DNA from: Nitrospirota bacterium
GTDB taxonomy: Bacteria > Nitrospirota > Nitrospiria > Nitrospirales > Nitrospiraceae
Reading direction: 5' to 3'
NCBI GenBank assembly: GCA_040757595.1
Contig: JBFLWP010000001.1
Coordinates: 62,001 to 126,000 of the forward strand
Length of the DNA: 64,000 nucleotides
How positions within the stretch are numbered: the first letter of the stretch is position 1; each line of letters opens with the position of its first letter. Both the position numbers and the translations under genes were made by a program. This document shows, one piece after another, positions 18,661 to 39,217 of this stretch. The notes beneath the pieces are model-generated. The model did no database searches, had not been told where the DNA came from, and saw only the letters and a program-made list of their open reading frames with translations.

Positions 18661-19280
18661 GCCCAGACCTCCTGAAGACGCGCCAGCTCCCGCTCGGGAA
18701 TGAGGAGCGTCTCATACCGAAGCACGTCATAGACGCTCAGGCGGTCCGGCGCCACCAACTTGACATCCGCGAGGTTCCGGGCGGCCCGCTCCAGTTCCAT
18801 GCGACCCGTTCCGGCGACGATCAGCGTCTTGCCGGTGAGCCCCAACTGCGCCAGCGCCTTGGCCAGCAGCCTGGTCTTGGGTTCAGGAATCGCCAGGTCG
18901 GACACCACCAGGATCCCGCCCCCGGCCAGCTTGGCGGACAGGGCGCTGGACAGGGCGCCCCGGTACTGTTTCTTCGGCATGCCGTAGGCGTAGCTGCGCG
19001 GTTTCGGACCGAACACCGTGCCCCCGTGCCGCCAGACCGGCGATCGGACCGAGCCGGCCCTGGCCCGGCCCGTGTGCTTCTGCTTCCAGGGTTTCTTGCC
19101 GGACCCGCTGACCTCGCCGCGCCGGAGCGTCGAAGCCGTGCCCTGCCGCTCGCAGGCCCGCTGCATCACCACGGCGGCGTGCACGAGAGGTCGCTTGGGG
19201 GCCACGCCGAACAACTCGTCGCGCAATTGGACCGAACCGACTTTCTGCCTATGGAGATCCAGCACTTCAACAGTTGGCAC
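18657..19280 (-). CDS. rplD: 50S ribosomal protein L4
   Basis: 207 residues, GTG start. The extended loop (KPWKQKHTGRARAGSVRSPV) that reaches the exit tunnel is intact, with the conserved Lys and Arg that affect macrolide action. In E. coli L4 also represses the S10 operon. Confidence 0.97.
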   Translation of the reverse strand: MPTVEVLDLHRQKVGSVQLRDELFGVAPKRPLVHAAVVMQRACERQGTASTLRRGEVSGSGKKPWKQKHTGRARAGSVRSPVWRHGGTVFGPKPRSYAYGMPKKQYRGALSSALSAKLAGGGILVVSDLAIPEPKTRLLAKALAQLGLTGKTLIVAGTGRMELERAARNLADVKLVAPDRLSVYDVLRYETLLIPERELARLQEVWA

Positions 19281-19283
19281 GGG

Positions 19284-19907
19284 TCATCCCTTCTTGGATT
19301 TTCGCACGACGAGCACCCCGCCGTTGGCGCCCGGTACGGCCCCGCTCACGAACAGCAGGTTCTCATCAGGCCTGGCCTCGACGACCTTGAGCCGCTGCAC
19401 GGTCACCCGTTCGGCCCCCATGTGGCCTGGCAGCGTCTTGTTCTTCCAGACTCGCGAGGGGAAGGAGCTGCTGCCGATCGAGCCGGGCGCGCGGTGAAAC
19501 ATGGAGCCGTGCGACTCGGGCCCGCCCGCATAGTGGTGGCGCTTGACGACGCCCTGGAAGCCCTTGCCCTTCGAGATTCCCTCCACGTCCACCCAGTCGC
19601 CCTTCTTGAACACGTCGGCCTTGAGCACTTGCCCGACCTGGAGGTCGCCGGTCTTCTTGAATTCGTGCAGGTGCCGGCTCGGCGGAATCTGATTGGCCTT
19701 GAGGTGCCCGACCTCCGCCTTGGGAAGTTTCCGCTCCTGGACTTCCTGGAACGCCAGCTGCACCGCCTCGTATCCGTCGCGTTCCTTGGTCCTGACCTGC
19801 GACACCCGGCAGGGTCCCGCCTCGATCACCGTGACCGGGATCAGCCGCCCCGCATCGTCGTAGACCTGGGTCATGCCCAGTTTCTTACCCAACAGTCCGT
19901 TCGTCAT
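19284..19907 (-). CDS. rplC: 50S ribosomal protein L3
   Basis: 207 residues, starting TNGLLGKKLGMTQVYDDAGR and carrying the L3 signature around HHYAGGPESHGSMFHRAPGS. Its central loop lies against the peptidyl transferase centre. ATG at 19907, followed upstream by a palindromic spacer to rpsJ. Confidence 0.97.
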   Translation of the reverse strand: MTNGLLGKKLGMTQVYDDAGRLIPVTVIEAGPCRVSQVRTKERDGYEAVQLAFQEVQERKLPKAEVGHLKANQIPPSRHLHEFKKTGDLQVGQVLKADVFKKGDWVDVEGISKGKGFQGVVKRHHYAGGPESHGSMFHRAPGSIGSSSFPSRVWKNKTLPGHMGAERVTVQRLKVVEARPDENLLFVSGAVPGANGGVLVVRKSKKG

Positions 19908-19922
19908 CTCTTTACCGTGTCT

Positions 19923-19973
19923 CGTGAAGCGTCTTTCGTGAAGCGAGATACGCGCGACGAGATACGCTTCACG
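19923..19973. repeat. Palindromic GTGAAGCG element between rplC and rpsJ
   Basis: CGTGAAGCGTCTTTCG (19923-19938) pairs with CGAGATACGCTTCACG (19958-19973) at 14 of 16 positions. The loop contains a further GTGAAGCG copy. It occupies most of the 69-base gap and matches the elements at 7655 and 17091 in word content. Confidence 0.62.
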
Positions 19974-19976
19974 TCT

Positions 19977-20297
19977 TCAGAGCTTGATTTCCACGTCCAC
20001 GCCAGCCGCCAGGTTCAGCTTCATCAGCGCATCCATGGTCTCCGGCGTGGGCTCCATGATGTCCAGCAGCCGCTTGTGGGTCCTGATCTCGAACTGCTCG
20101 CGGGACTTCTTGTCCACGTGGGTGGACCGCTGGACCGTGAATTTCTCGATCTTCGTCGGCAGCGGAATCGGGCCCGCAATTTTCGCCCCGCTCCGCCTGA
20201 CGGTCTCGACGATCTCGGCCACCGACTGATCCAGGACGCGGTAGTCGAAGCCCTTCAACCTGATCCGGATGCGCTGATCGACCTTGACCACTTCCAC
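19977..20297 (-). CDS. rpsJ: 30S ribosomal protein S10 (NusE)
   Basis: 106 residues, GTG start. It contains [20 protein letters not shown] and the signature [21 protein letters not shown]10 sits in the 30S head and doubles as NusE in antitermination and in NusG-mediated coupling to transcription. It directly follows tuf copy 1. Confidence 0.97.
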   Translation of the reverse strand: MEVVKVDQRIRIRLKGFDYRVLDQSVAEIVETVRRSGAKIAGPIPLPTKIEKFTVQRSTHVDKKSREQFEIRTHKRLLDIMEPTPETMDALMKLNLAAGVDVEIKL

Positions 20298-20312
20298 TCT
20301 CCTCGCTCTACG

Positions 20313-21518
<1,206 letters not shown>

Positions 21519-21562
21519 TGTCTCCTCCTCCGTCGTCTGGCCGCGAGCCGGTCAGGCCCGGA

Positions 21563-23647
<2,085 letters not shown>

Positions 23648-23753
23648 GTCACCCTCCAAAAACAACCGTGCTGCAGCACCACATGCCCACGTCAGGCTCC
23701 AATGCGGGGCGCCCGCTCGGAGCGTGGCCCGGCTGCAGCACGCGACAGTCTCG

Positions 23754-24224
23754 CTACCAGCGATAGTGGGCAAAGGCCTTGTTGGCCTCCGCCATCCGGT
23801 GCGTGTCCTCCTTCTTCTTGACCGACGCGCCCGTGTTGTTGGACGCATCGAGCAGCTCGCCCGCGAGCTTTTCCGACATGCTCTTGCCGCCCCGAGCCTG
23901 AGCGAATTCCGCGATCCACCGAAGCGCCAGGGTCTGCCGCCGGACCGGCCTGATCTCCACCGGCACCTGATAGGAGGCACCGCCGACGCGGCGCGACTTC
24001 ACCTCCACGACCGGCTTCACGTTGTCGATCGCCGAACGGAACACCTTGAGCGGGTCGTTGCCGGTCTTTTTCTGGATCATGTCGAGGGCGCCGTAGCACA
24101 CGCGCTCGGCCGTGCTCTTCTTGCCGGCCCGCATCAGGATATTCATGAATTTCGCGAGCACCTTGTCCCGGTAACGCGGATCGCCCGCCGCTTCCCTCTG
24201 TCCAAAAATGCGTCGTCGTGGCAT
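23754..24224 (-). CDS. rpsG: 30S ribosomal protein S7
   Basis: 156 residues, starting [20 protein letters not shown] and ending [13 protein letters not shown]. It is a primary assembly protein of the 30S head at the E site and the usual translational repressor of the str operon. 106 bases separate it from fusA. Confidence 0.97.
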   Translation of the reverse strand: MPRRRIFGQREAAGDPRYRDKVLAKFMNILMRAGKKSTAERVCYGALDMIQKKTGNDPLKVFRSAIDNVKPVVEVKSRRVGGASYQVPVEIRPVRRQTLALRWIAEFAQARGGKSMSEKLAGELLDASNNTGASVKKKEDTHRMAEANKAFAHYRW

Positions 24225-24244
24225 CGTGTCCCTTATCTAGATCT

Positions 24245-24276
24245 AGCCGGCAGTTGTCGGCTGCCAGGCATCAGCT
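24245..24276. repeat. Short CAGC/GCTG palindrome between rpsL and rpsG
   Basis: The spacer holds AGCCGGCAGTTGTCGGCTGC followed by CATCAGCT; GGCAG and CTGCC can pair around a 7-base loop. The word GTCGGCTG also occurs at 12931 and, inverted or varied, at 36338 and 42811. Confidence 0.35.
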
Positions 24277-24277
24277 C

Positions 24278-24649
24278 TTACTTGGGGCGCTTGGCTCCAT
24301 ACTTGGACCGGCCCTGCTTCCGGTTGGTCACCCCCACCGCGTCCAGCGTGCCGCGCACGATGTGGTACCGCACGCCCGGCAGGTCCTTGACGCGGCCGCC
24401 GCGCACGAGCACGATCGAGTGCTCCTGCAGGTTGTGGCCCTCGCCAGGAATGTAGGTCGTGATCTCCATCCCGTTGGTGAGCCGCACGCGCGCGACCTTC
24501 CGAAGAGCCGAGTTCGGCTTCTTGGGCGTGGTCGTGTAGACCCGGATGCAGACCCCTCGCCGCTGCGGGCAGCGCGTGAGCGCGGGGCTCTTGGTCTTGT
24601 CGTGCGTCAGCTTTCTGCCGTGCCGCACCAACTGGTTGATGGTTGGCAT
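24278..24649 (-). CDS. rpsL: 30S ribosomal protein S12
   Basis: 123 residues from the ATG at 24649 ([20 protein letters not shown]), preceded by AAGGAGG. Lys43 in [13 protein letters not shown] is the sensitive, wild-type residue for streptomycin, and the second conserved loop ([16 protein letters not shown]) is intact. It monitors codon-anticodon pairing in the decoding centre. Confidence 0.98.
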   Translation of the reverse strand: MPTINQLVRHGRKLTHDKTKSPALTRCPQRRGVCIRVYTTTPKKPNSALRKVARVRLTNGMEITTYIPGEGHNLQEHSIVLVRGGRVKDLPGVRYHIVRGTLDAVGVTNRKQGRSKYGAKRPK

Positions 24650-24751
24650 ATTCCTCCTTCGCCTCACCCGAAAACAACTGGCCGCTCAGGAAACCTACGG
24701 ATTATAGTGAGCTCCCCATCGAGTGTCAATAGCCTTCCGCGCGCGTTTGAG

Positions 24752-28912
<4,161 letters not shown>

Positions 28913-28927
28913 GGTAATCCCCCCCTT

Positions 28928-28963
28928 GTCAGCTTTCAGCATTCAGCTATCAGCAAAGCTGAC
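28928..28963. repeat. Palindromic CAGC/GCTG element between rpoC and rpoB
   Basis: GTCAGCTTT (28928-28936) and AAAGCTGAC (28955-28963) are perfect 9-base inverted copies. The loop repeats the word as TCAGCATTCAGCTATCAGC. The element fills the gap between rpoB and the rpoC start and supplies a spurious upstream ATG to rpoC. Confidence 0.6.
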
Positions 28964-28985
28964 TGCTGGTCGCTCTCCTGCTCCG

Positions 28986-32948
<3,963 letters not shown>

Positions 32949-32984
32949 GCCCACGTTCCTCCTGCGCAGAACCACGAAGCCCTC

Positions 32985-33016
32985 GACCGGCCCGTCCGCA
33001 ACGCGGACGGCCGGCC
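32985..33016 (-). promoter_or_regulatory. Hairpin in the rplL-rpoB spacer (possible attenuator or processing site)
   Basis: GACCGGCCCGTCCGC (32985-32999) pairs with GCGGACGGCCGGCC (33003-33016) across a 3-base loop, with a single bulge. No T-tract follows on the transcribed (minus) side, so it is not an ordinary terminator. E. coli has a partial terminator and an RNase III site at the same place that set the ratio of ribosomal protein to polymerase message; the same role here is inference. Confidence 0.55.
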
Positions 33017-33036
33017 CCATCAACCGGGGTGGTCCG

Positions 33037-33444
33037 TTACTTCACTTCGACCTTGCCGCCAGCCTCCTCCAGCTTCTTCTTCATGGTCTCCGCCTCTTCC
33101 TTCGTCACGCCGGTCTTGACCGGCTTGGGCGTGCCCTCCACCAAGTCCTTGGCCTCTTTCAGCCCCAGGCTGGTGAGCTCGCGGACGACCTTGATCACCT
33201 GGATCTTCTTGTCCGCAGCCGCGCTGGCGAGGATCACGTCGAACGCCGTCTTCTCCTCCGCCGCGCCGGCCGCGGCCGCCGCCCCTCCTCCGGCCGGCGC
33301 CGCCGCCACGGCCACCGGCGCCGCCGCCGTGACCCCGAAGCGGGACTCCAGCCCCTTGACCAGTTCGGAGAGCTCGAGCACGGTCATGCCCTCGATCGCC
33401 TTGATGAACTCTTCCTGTGACAGCTTTCCTTCTGCCGTTGGCAT
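33037..33444 (-). CDS. rplL: 50S ribosomal protein L7/L12 (internal start within an L10-L12 open frame)
   Basis: 135 residues from the ATG at 33444. The N-terminal dimer domain ([20 protein letters not shown]), the Ala/Gly/Pro hinge and the C-terminal factor-binding domain ([20 protein letters not shown] to the end) are complete. GGGGAGG lies five bases upstream, a strong ribosome binding site, so free L7/L12 can be made. Yet the same frame is open upstream through all of rplJ. L7/L12 forms the mobile stalk that recruits EF-Tu, EF-G and IF2, normally in 4 to 8 copies per ribosome. Confidence 0.95.
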   Translation of the reverse strand: MPTAEGKLSQEEFIKAIEGMTVLELSELVKGLESRFGVTAAAPVAVAAAPAGGGAAAAAGAAEEKTAFDVILASAAADKKIQVIKVVRELTSLGLKEAKDLVEGTPKPVKTGVTKEEAETMKKKLEEAGGKVEVK

Positions 33445-33978
33445 GTCTCCCTCCCCTTTCTTCTTGTCTTGAACCGCCGCCAACACCCCCACCAATTCCC
33501 GCAGCAGCCCGCTCAGCACGAACACCAGGCCGCGCACCGGTCCCTGCATCCCGGACAGCAGCATGGACAGCAGGACCGGCTTCGACGGCAGATTGGCCAC
33601 GGTCAAGAGCTGGGCCGGCTGCATGAGCCGCCCCTCCACGATGCCGGCCGTGATCCGCATCTTCTCGTCGCGCTTCTCCGCCTGGATGAAATCGCGCAGG
33701 ATCTTGGTCGGCAGCGCGGGGTCGTCGTATCCGATCACGACGGCCAGCGGGCCCCTGAAATGGGCTTTGGCCTCCAGCAGCAAGGTGCCCTCCACCGCTC
33801 GCGCCGCCAGCGTGTTCTTGACGACCTTGAACTCCGCCTTGGCCCCCCGCAGTTGCTTGCGCAGCTCGGTGACCTGATTGACCTCCAGGCCGGAGCACTC
33901 GGTCATGATCGCGAGCCTGGCCCGCGAAAACTTCTCGTGCAACTCGGCCACCGCCGTGGCTTTCTCATCCCTCTTCAT
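33037..33978 (-). CDS. rplJ: L10 fused in frame to L7/L12 (rplJ without a stop codon)
   Basis: L10 starts at the ATG at 33978 ([20 protein letters not shown]) after a GGAG site. Its 178 codons comprise the rRNA-binding domain and the C-terminal helix that holds L7/L12 dimers (ending [17 protein letters not shown]). No stop follows: GAC leads directly into the ATG of rplL in the same frame, giving 313 residues. The L10 part has normal family length, so nothing is missing. Either a natural L10-L12 fusion is made alongside free L12, or a stop was lost by mutation or a base-call error. A single frameshift would not restore a stop at the junction in either other frame. Confidence 0.85.
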   Translation of the reverse strand: MKRDEKATAVAELHEKFSRARLAIMTECSGLEVNQVTELRKQLRGAKAEFKVVKNTLAARAVEGTLLLEAKAHFRGPLAVVIGYDDPALPTKILRDFIQAEKRDEKMRITAGIVEGRLMQPAQLLTVANLPSKPVLLSMLLSGMQGPVRGLVFVLSGLLRELVGVLAAVQDKKKGEGDMPTAEGKLSQEEFIKAIEGMTVLELSELVKGLESRFGVTAAAPVAVAAAPAGGGAAAAAGAAEEKTAFDVILASAAADKKIQVIKVVRELTSLGLKEAKDLVEGTPKPVKTGVTKEEAETMKKKLEEAGGKVEVK

Positions 33979-34027
33979 GCTCGTCTCCCCGGACGCAACC
34001 CGTTCAACGTGATCCGCGACCGCCCGC

Positions 34028-34720
34028 TCAGCCCCACTGCTTCGCGATGGCGACCGTGTCCAGCCTGACCCCAGGCCCCATCGTGCTCGAGATCGTCGCA
34101 CTCCTGAGATACCGCCCTTTGCAGGACGCCGGCTTGGCTTTCATGACCGCCTCCAGGATGGCCTGGGCGTTCTCGAAGAGCTGCTCCGCCTTGAACGACA
34201 CTTTGCCGACCGGGACGTGGACGAGGCCGGCCTTCTCGACCTTGTATTCGACGCGTCCCTTTCTGATCTCCGCGACGGCCTTGGCCACGTCGAAGGTGAC
34301 CGTGCCGGTCTTCGGATTCGGCATGAGGCCCCTGGGACCCAGAACCTTTCCGAGCTTCCCGACCGAGCCCATCAGGTCCGGAGTGGCGATGGCCTGGTCG
34401 AACTCCATCCAGCCGCCCTTGATCTTCTCCATCAGATCGTCGGCGCCGACGTAATCGGCTCCGGCCTGGCGGGCCTCCTGCTCCTTCTCGCCCTTGGCGA
34501 AGACCAGAACCCGCACCTTTTTTCCCGTGCCGTGCGGCAAGACCGACGTCCCCCGCACCATCTGGTCGGACCGCTTCGGATCCACCCCCAGCCGAAGGGC
34601 CAGGTCCACCGATTCGTCGAACTTCGCATAGGCCGCCTGCTTCACGAGCCCGACGGCCTCTTTGAGCCCGTAAGCCCGGGGCTCGATCTTGGCCTCCGCC
34701 GCCTTCATCTTCTTTCCCAT
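34028..34720 (-). CDS. rplA: 50S ribosomal protein L1
   Basis: 230 residues from the ATG at 34720 ([20 protein letters not shown]); longer in-frame codons overlap rplK. The domain II signature ([20 protein letters not shown]) is present. L1 forms the mobile stalk at the E site and represses rplKA translation in E. coli. 49 bases before rplJ. Confidence 0.97.
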   Translation of the reverse strand: MGKKMKAAEAKIEPRAYGLKEAVGLVKQAAYAKFDESVDLALRLGVDPKRSDQMVRGTSVLPHGTGKKVRVLVFAKGEKEQEARQAGADYVGADDLMEKIKGGWMEFDQAIATPDLMGSVGKLGKVLGPRGLMPNPKTGTVTFDVAKAVAEIRKGRVEYKVEKAGLVHVPVGKVSFKAEQLFENAQAILEAVMKAKPASCKGRYLRSATISSTMGPGVRLDTVAIAKQWG

Positions 34721-34758
34721 AACGCTCGCTCCCCCTCGCCAGTCCTTCGAGCCCCAGC

Positions 34759-35184
34759 TCAGCCTTGGACGACGATCCCCATGCTCCGCGCGGTTCCTTC
34801 GACGATCTTCATGGCCCCTTCGAGGTCCGCGGCGTTCAGGTCGGTCATCTTCAGCTTCGCGATCTCCTGCAGCTGCGTGCGGGTGATCTTCCCGACCTTC
34901 TCCTTGTGCGGAGTGCCCGACCCCTTGATGATGCCGGACGCTTTCTTCAGAAGGTCCGACGCCGGGGGGGTCCGGGTGATGAACGTGAAGGTCCGGTCCT
35001 TGTACACGGTGATCACGACCGGGATGATGCTGTCCCCCTCTTTCTGAGTCCTGGCGTTGAACTGCTTGCAAAACTCCATGATGTTCACGCCGTGCTGCCC
35101 CAGGGACGGCCCCACGGGGGGAGCCGGGTTGGCCTTGCCGGCCGGAATCTGCAGTTTGATCAGGGCCGAGACTTCTTTTGCCAT
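34759..35184 (-). CDS. rplK: 50S ribosomal protein L11
   Basis: 141 residues. The Pro-rich N-terminal domain ([20 protein letters not shown]) and the rRNA-binding C-terminal domain ([20 protein letters not shown]) are both complete. It forms the base of the factor-binding stalk, sensed by RelA and bound by thiopeptides. Confidence 0.98.
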   Translation of the reverse strand: MAKEVSALIKLQIPAGKANPAPPVGPSLGQHGVNIMEFCKQFNARTQKEGDSIIPVVITVYKDRTFTFITRTPPASDLLKKASGIIKGSGTPHKEKVGKITRTQLQEIAKLKMTDLNAADLEGAMKIVEGTARSMGIVVQG

Positions 35185-35267
35185 GGCTTACTCCGCTAAG
35201 ACGCTTTCAGTTTTTGGCGATCCGCTTTCCGCTTTTGAAACCGACGGCGGCGGCCGATCGTTGCACG

Positions 35268-35804
35268 CTAGATTCGCTCCACCTGCAGGAACCCCAACTC
35301 CACCGGCGTGGACCGCCCGAAGATGCTCACCAGCACCTTGACCCGATTGTGGACGGTGTCCACCTCGTCCACCAGCCCGTTGAAGCCGAGAAACGGCCCG
35401 TCAACGATCCGCACGTTGTCCCCCTTGATGAAGCGGATCTGCTCTCTGGGCGCCGCGGTTCCCGAGTCCACCTGCTTGAGCATGGACTCCGCCTCCTCCT
35501 CGGTCAGAGGAATGGGCCTCGTCCCGCCCCCCACGAACCCGGTCACCTTGGGCGTCTCCTTGATCATCTGCACGGTCTCGTCCGTCAGCGGAGACTCGAG
35601 CTCCACCAGCACGTAGCCCGGGAAAAACTTGCGCTTCGACGTCCGGCGTTTTCCGTCCTTGATCTCAATCACGTTCTCGGTAGGAACCAGCACCTGTCCG
35701 ACCCTGTCCACCAGCCCCATCTGGCTGGCCCGCTCCAGGATGCTGGACTTGACCCGCCCCTCGAACCCCGCATAGGTGTGGATCACATACCAGTTCTTGC
35801 TCAT
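35268..35804 (-). CDS. nusG: Transcription termination/antitermination factor NusG
   Basis: 178 residues. The NGN domain (WYVIHTYAGFEGRVKSSILE ... FFPGYVLVELE) binds polymerase, and the C-terminal KOW domain (KGDNVRIVDGPFLGFNGLVD) binds S10 or Rho. It lies 31 bases after secE, the universal secE-nusG order. Confidence 0.98.
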   Translation of the reverse strand: MSKNWYVIHTYAGFEGRVKSSILERASQMGLVDRVGQVLVPTENVIEIKDGKRRTSKRKFFPGYVLVELESPLTDETVQMIKETPKVTGFVGGGTRPIPLTEEEAESMLKQVDSGTAAPREQIRFIKGDNVRIVDGPFLGFNGLVDEVDTVHNRVKVLVSIFGRSTPVELGFLQVERI

Positions 35805-35835
35805 CGCGTCTTCCTCAACCCCCAGTCCGGAACGC

Positions 35836-36030
35836 TCAGATCACCTTGCTGACCAGCCAGACCAGAAACGAGTCCACGACCGAAAGATAGAGAGACATGA
35901 TCACGCAGAACACGATGACCACGATCGTGGACCCGAGGGTCTCGGCCCTGGTTGGGAAGGACACCTTCTTGACCTCCCCGCGGACGTCGACCAGGAATTC
36001 TTTCGATGAGTCCCACAGTCTCTTGAACAC
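35836..36030 (-). CDS. secE: Protein translocase subunit SecE
   Basis: 64 residues from a GTG at 36030 preceded by GGGAGG; it reads FKRLWDSSKEFLVDVRGEVK with the conserved KKVSFPTRAET amphipathic segment and one membrane helix (IVVIVFCVIMSLYLSVV). The in-frame TTG at 36078 would add 16 residues but has no ribosome binding site and lies 10 bases from the tRNA-Trp 3' end. SecE clamps SecY. Confidence 0.9.
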   Translation of the reverse strand: MFKRLWDSSKEFLVDVRGEVKKVSFPTRAETLGSTIVVIVFCVIMSLYLSVVDSFLVWLVSKVI

Positions 36031-36088
36031 GGGACGCTCTTCCTCCCTCGGCAACGGCCTGTTTAGAGTCGGGGTCAACCCGCAAGCG

Positions 36089-36165
36089 TGGCAGGGGCAC
36101 CAGGAATCGAACCCGGACCTTCGGTTTTGGAGACCGACGTGCTAGCCGTTGAACACCATGCCCCT
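36089..36165 (-). tRNA. tRNA-Trp (anticodon CCA)
   Basis: A full cloverleaf with acceptor AGGGGCA/TGCCCCT, anticodon loop CTCCAAA, T-loop GGTTCGATTCC and an encoded 3' CCA (36089-36091). It is placed between rpmG and secE, so it is probably processed out of the polycistronic message. Confidence 0.95.
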
Positions 36166-36177
36166 GTACGGCAAACG

Positions 36178-36327
36178 CTACTTGACCTCTTTATGGGGCG
36201 TATGTTTCCGGCAGAAACGGCAGTACTTGTTGCGCTCCAGACGATCCGGATCGTTCTTCTTGTTCTTGACCGTCGAATAGTTCCGCTGCTTGCAGGCCGT
36301 ACAAGCCATTGAAATGATTTCACGCAT
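36178..36327 (-). CDS. rpmG: 50S ribosomal protein L33
   Basis: 49 residues ([20 protein letters not shown] ... KHTPHKEVK). CTAC and CRFC pairs form a zinc ribbon (C+ type). The start at 36327 aligns with the usual MRxxITLACT N-terminus; the Met at codon 7 is an alternative. It lies between tuf copy 2 and tRNA-Trp, the common tuf-rpmG-secE-nusG order. Confidence 0.95.
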   Translation of the reverse strand: MREIISMACTACKQRNYSTVKNKKNDPDRLERNKYCRFCRKHTPHKEVK

Positions 36328-36337
36328 CGCGAGCCCC

Positions 36338-36390
36338 TCAGCTCTCGGCTTTCAGCCGTCGGCGCCTTTCGGCCCCCCTGACGGCCGGCT
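36338..36390. repeat. CAGC/GCTG-type element between rpmG and tuf copy 2
   Basis: TCAGCTCTCGGCTTTCAGCC (36338-36357) is followed by GTCGGC, and CAGCCGTC can pair imperfectly with GACGGCCGGCTG at 36380-36391. Its word content (CAGCTNTCNGC) is shared with 28928-28963. Confidence 0.45.
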
Positions 36391-36397
36391 GCTTCAT

Positions 36398-37603
<1,206 letters not shown>

Positions 37604-37717
37604 TGCCGCCCCTCCTTCCTAACCAGAGACCGATGCCTAGTTTTGCTTCGCCTCCCGACCGGGGAACGGGACCGATGAATCGGCGCCGTTCGGCCGTCGG
37701 CTATCCTCGGGTCACTC

Positions 37718-37793
37718 TGGAGCCCACGACGCGGATCGAACGCGTGACCTCGTCCTTACCAAGGACGTGCTCTACCAACTGAGCTACGTGGGC
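37718..37793 (-). tRNA. tRNA-Thr (anticodon GGT)
   Basis: 76-base cloverleaf. The acceptor is GCCCACG/CGTGGGC, the D arm is AGCTCAGTTGGTAGAGC, the anticodon loop is CTTGGTAAG, the T-loop is GTTCGATCC and the 3' CCA is encoded at 37718-37720. It is immediately upstream of tuf copy 2. Confidence 0.96.
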
Positions 37794-37801
37794 AAAGTCC
37801 C

Positions 37802-37906
37802 CGTGAAACGCTAAACGTGAGACGTGAAACGAAGCTGACCGCTCTGCGTAGCGCCTGCCGTTTCCTCTCCCTTTCACATTTCACCTTTCACCTTTTACGT
37901 CTCACG
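37802..37906. repeat. Palindromic GTGAAACG element between tRNA-Thr and tRNA-Gly
   Basis: The left arm 37802-37831 repeats CGTGAAACG, AACGTGAGACGTGAAACG. The right arm 37872-37906 repeats inverted forms (TTTCACATTTCACCTTTCAC, then TTTTACGTCTCACG). It could form an imperfect hairpin between the two tRNAs. It is the longest member of the GTGAARCG family here. Confidence 0.6.
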
Positions 37907-37912
37907 ACCCAC

Positions 37913-37987
37913 TGGAGCGGGCGACGGGATTTGAACCCGCGACAACCAGCTTGGAAGGCTGGGACTCTACCACTGAGCTACGCCCGC
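37913..37987 (-). tRNA. tRNA-Gly (anticodon TCC)
   Basis: 75-base cloverleaf with acceptor GCGGGCG/CGCCCGC, D arm AGCTCAGTGGTAGAG, anticodon loop CTTCCAA, T-loop GGTTCAAATCC and encoded CCA at 37913-37915. Confidence 0.96.
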
Positions 37988-38053
37988 AAAATCGCTCAAG
38001 GTGCCATCTCCTCGCGCATCAACCGTGAGCGCCCGGACTTCGCTAGCGCGACG

Positions 38054-38138
38054 TGGTGGGCAGGCAAGGATTCGAACCTTGGAAGCCGATGGCAACAGAT
38101 TTACAGTCTGCCCCCTTTGTCCACTTGGGTACCTGCCC
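38054..38138 (-). tRNA. tRNA-Tyr (anticodon GTA)
   Basis: 85-base class II tRNA with a long variable arm, acceptor GGGCAGG/CCTGCCC, anticodon loop CTGTAAA, T-loop GGTTCGAATCC and encoded CCA (38054-38056). It is the first product of the tRNA-tuf transcript. Confidence 0.96.
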
Positions 38139-38284
38139 GTCAAACCGCACAAAACTCATTGAAAACAAAGAAAACTTTATCCAAAAAGAAAAGCAAACCA
38201 CCCCGCTGATAGTCCCCTCTTCCTTTGCCCATGGAACCGGACGACTATCTCAGGGTGGAGGTATGTTGGCTCAGGAAACGCCGG

Positions 38285-38313
38285 ATTATATTTGGAAAGC
38301 CATGACTTGTCAA
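38285..38313 (-). promoter_or_regulatory. Consensus sigma-70 promoter of the tRNA-tuf-rpoBC run
   Basis: On the minus strand TTGACA (38308-38313), a 17-base spacer and TATAAT (38285-38290) match the consensus at all 12 positions. Transcription should begin near 38278, leaving a leader of about 140 bases before tRNA-Tyr. That leader has a GATAGTC/GACTATC inverted pair and an A/T-rich patch. The site is 20 bases beyond the stop of the metallopeptidase-like gene. No comparable promoter was seen inside the long run, though I did not examine every gap exhaustively. Confidence 0.85.
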
Positions 38314-38332
38314 GGGGAAGTTTACGGCCGGC

Positions 38333-39214
38333 TCACTCGCGACAGGGAACCGAGTCCTTCGAGGGGGCTCTTCCCTGTTCCATGCCCTTGCTTAGGCGTT
38401 GCGCCCCCTCGGCGGTCTCTCCGAATACGACTTCCAGCAACCGTCGCACTTCGCGGGGCGTGATGCGATGAGCATGAGCCAGATACCGCTTCCGCGCGAC
38501 CGCCCGCTCGGCCTGACCTTCGGGCTCATAGTAGCCGATGAGGTCTCCATCGCGATCCGCCTGGGTCAGCCGCTTCATCCAATTTTCGCCAAGGCGGAAT
38601 CCCTTGCGTCCCTTCCCCCCGCCCAGTTCCAGCTCGGTCCAGACCGCCCATCCGACAAACACCGCCCAGGTTTCGTTCAAGGCTTCCCACGACTCCCGTT
38701 CAGTCAGGAATCGGGTTTCGGTTGCGGATTTCCGCTGCACGACCGGGGCAATCGTGACGATTTGATAGCGGCACTGCTGCTGGTCGCGCGCCAAAGCCAG
38801 AAGGCGGAAATCCTGGGGGCCAAGGGCCGTCTGGTCCCGCGCGGAGAGCAGGTAGTCGAGATAGGCGTGGAACAGCTCGTGATAGAGCGTGCCCAGCTCG
38901 CGATGGGACAGCGACGCCAGGGGCCTCAAGCTCCCTGCGGCGGCGTTGAACGACAGCGTGCGATTCAAGACCATACGGTGCTCAGCCGGATGGTACTCCG
39001 CCGCAAAGGCGCGTAAGTCGTCGAACTCCAACGTGACGAAGTCCGGAGGGATCGCGCGGAGGAACCGCGTCGGCAGTCCCAAGGTCTCGGCTTGTCCGAT
39101 CAGGTTGGCCCAAATGCCTTGAACGGCCGGCGGCGTCTCGGAGGCGACGGCCTGAGGGATTGCCGCGAAGGAGCAGTACAGGCACAGGGAGAGTCGCAAT
39201 CGCCAGTTCGCCAC
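38333..39214 (-). CDS. Secreted HExxH metallopeptidase-like protein, function unknown
   Basis: 293 residues, GTG start. A signal peptide is seen at 1-24 (LRLSLCLYCSFAAIPQAVAS). HELFH at 112-116 within TLYHELFHAYLDYL is a zincin-type HExxH site; a later Glu-rich helix (ESWEALNETWAVFVGWAVW, around 190) could give the third ligand as in gluzincins. No other recognisable domain. It is the last gene of the lipoprotein-helicase-peptidase set, 3 bases after the helicase stop. A periplasmic or exported peptidase is inferred; the substrate is unknown. Confidence 0.75.
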   Translation of the reverse strand: MANWRLRLSLCLYCSFAAIPQAVASETPPAVQGIWANLIGQAETLGLPTRFLRAIPPDFVTLEFDDLRAFAAEYHPAEHRMVLNRTLSFNAAAGSLRPLASLSHRELGTLYHELFHAYLDYLLSARDQTALGPQDFRLLALARDQQQCRYQIVTIAPVVQRKSATETRFLTERESWEALNETWAVFVGWAVWTELELGGGKGRKGFRLGENWMKRLTQADRDGDLIGYYEPEGQAERAVARKRYLAHAHRITPREVRRLLEVVFGETAEGAQRLSKGMEQGRAPSKDSVPCRE

Positions 39215-39217
39215 GGG

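Noticed and set aside
33400-33500. Frameshift error as the cause of the rplJ-rplL fusion
   Set aside because: Neither of the other two frames has a stop within the junction. A single inserted or missing base would not end L10 there; only a substitution would.
36031-36078. TTG at 36078 as the secE start
   Set aside because: There is no ribosome binding site and it is only 10 bases from the tRNA-Trp end. The GTG at 36030 has GGGAGG and yields normal SecE length.
38200-38280. boxA antitermination site in the tRNA leader
   Set aside because: The T-rich stretch (TTTGCTTTTCTTTTT on the minus strand) only loosely resembles boxA and no boxB or boxC is seen.
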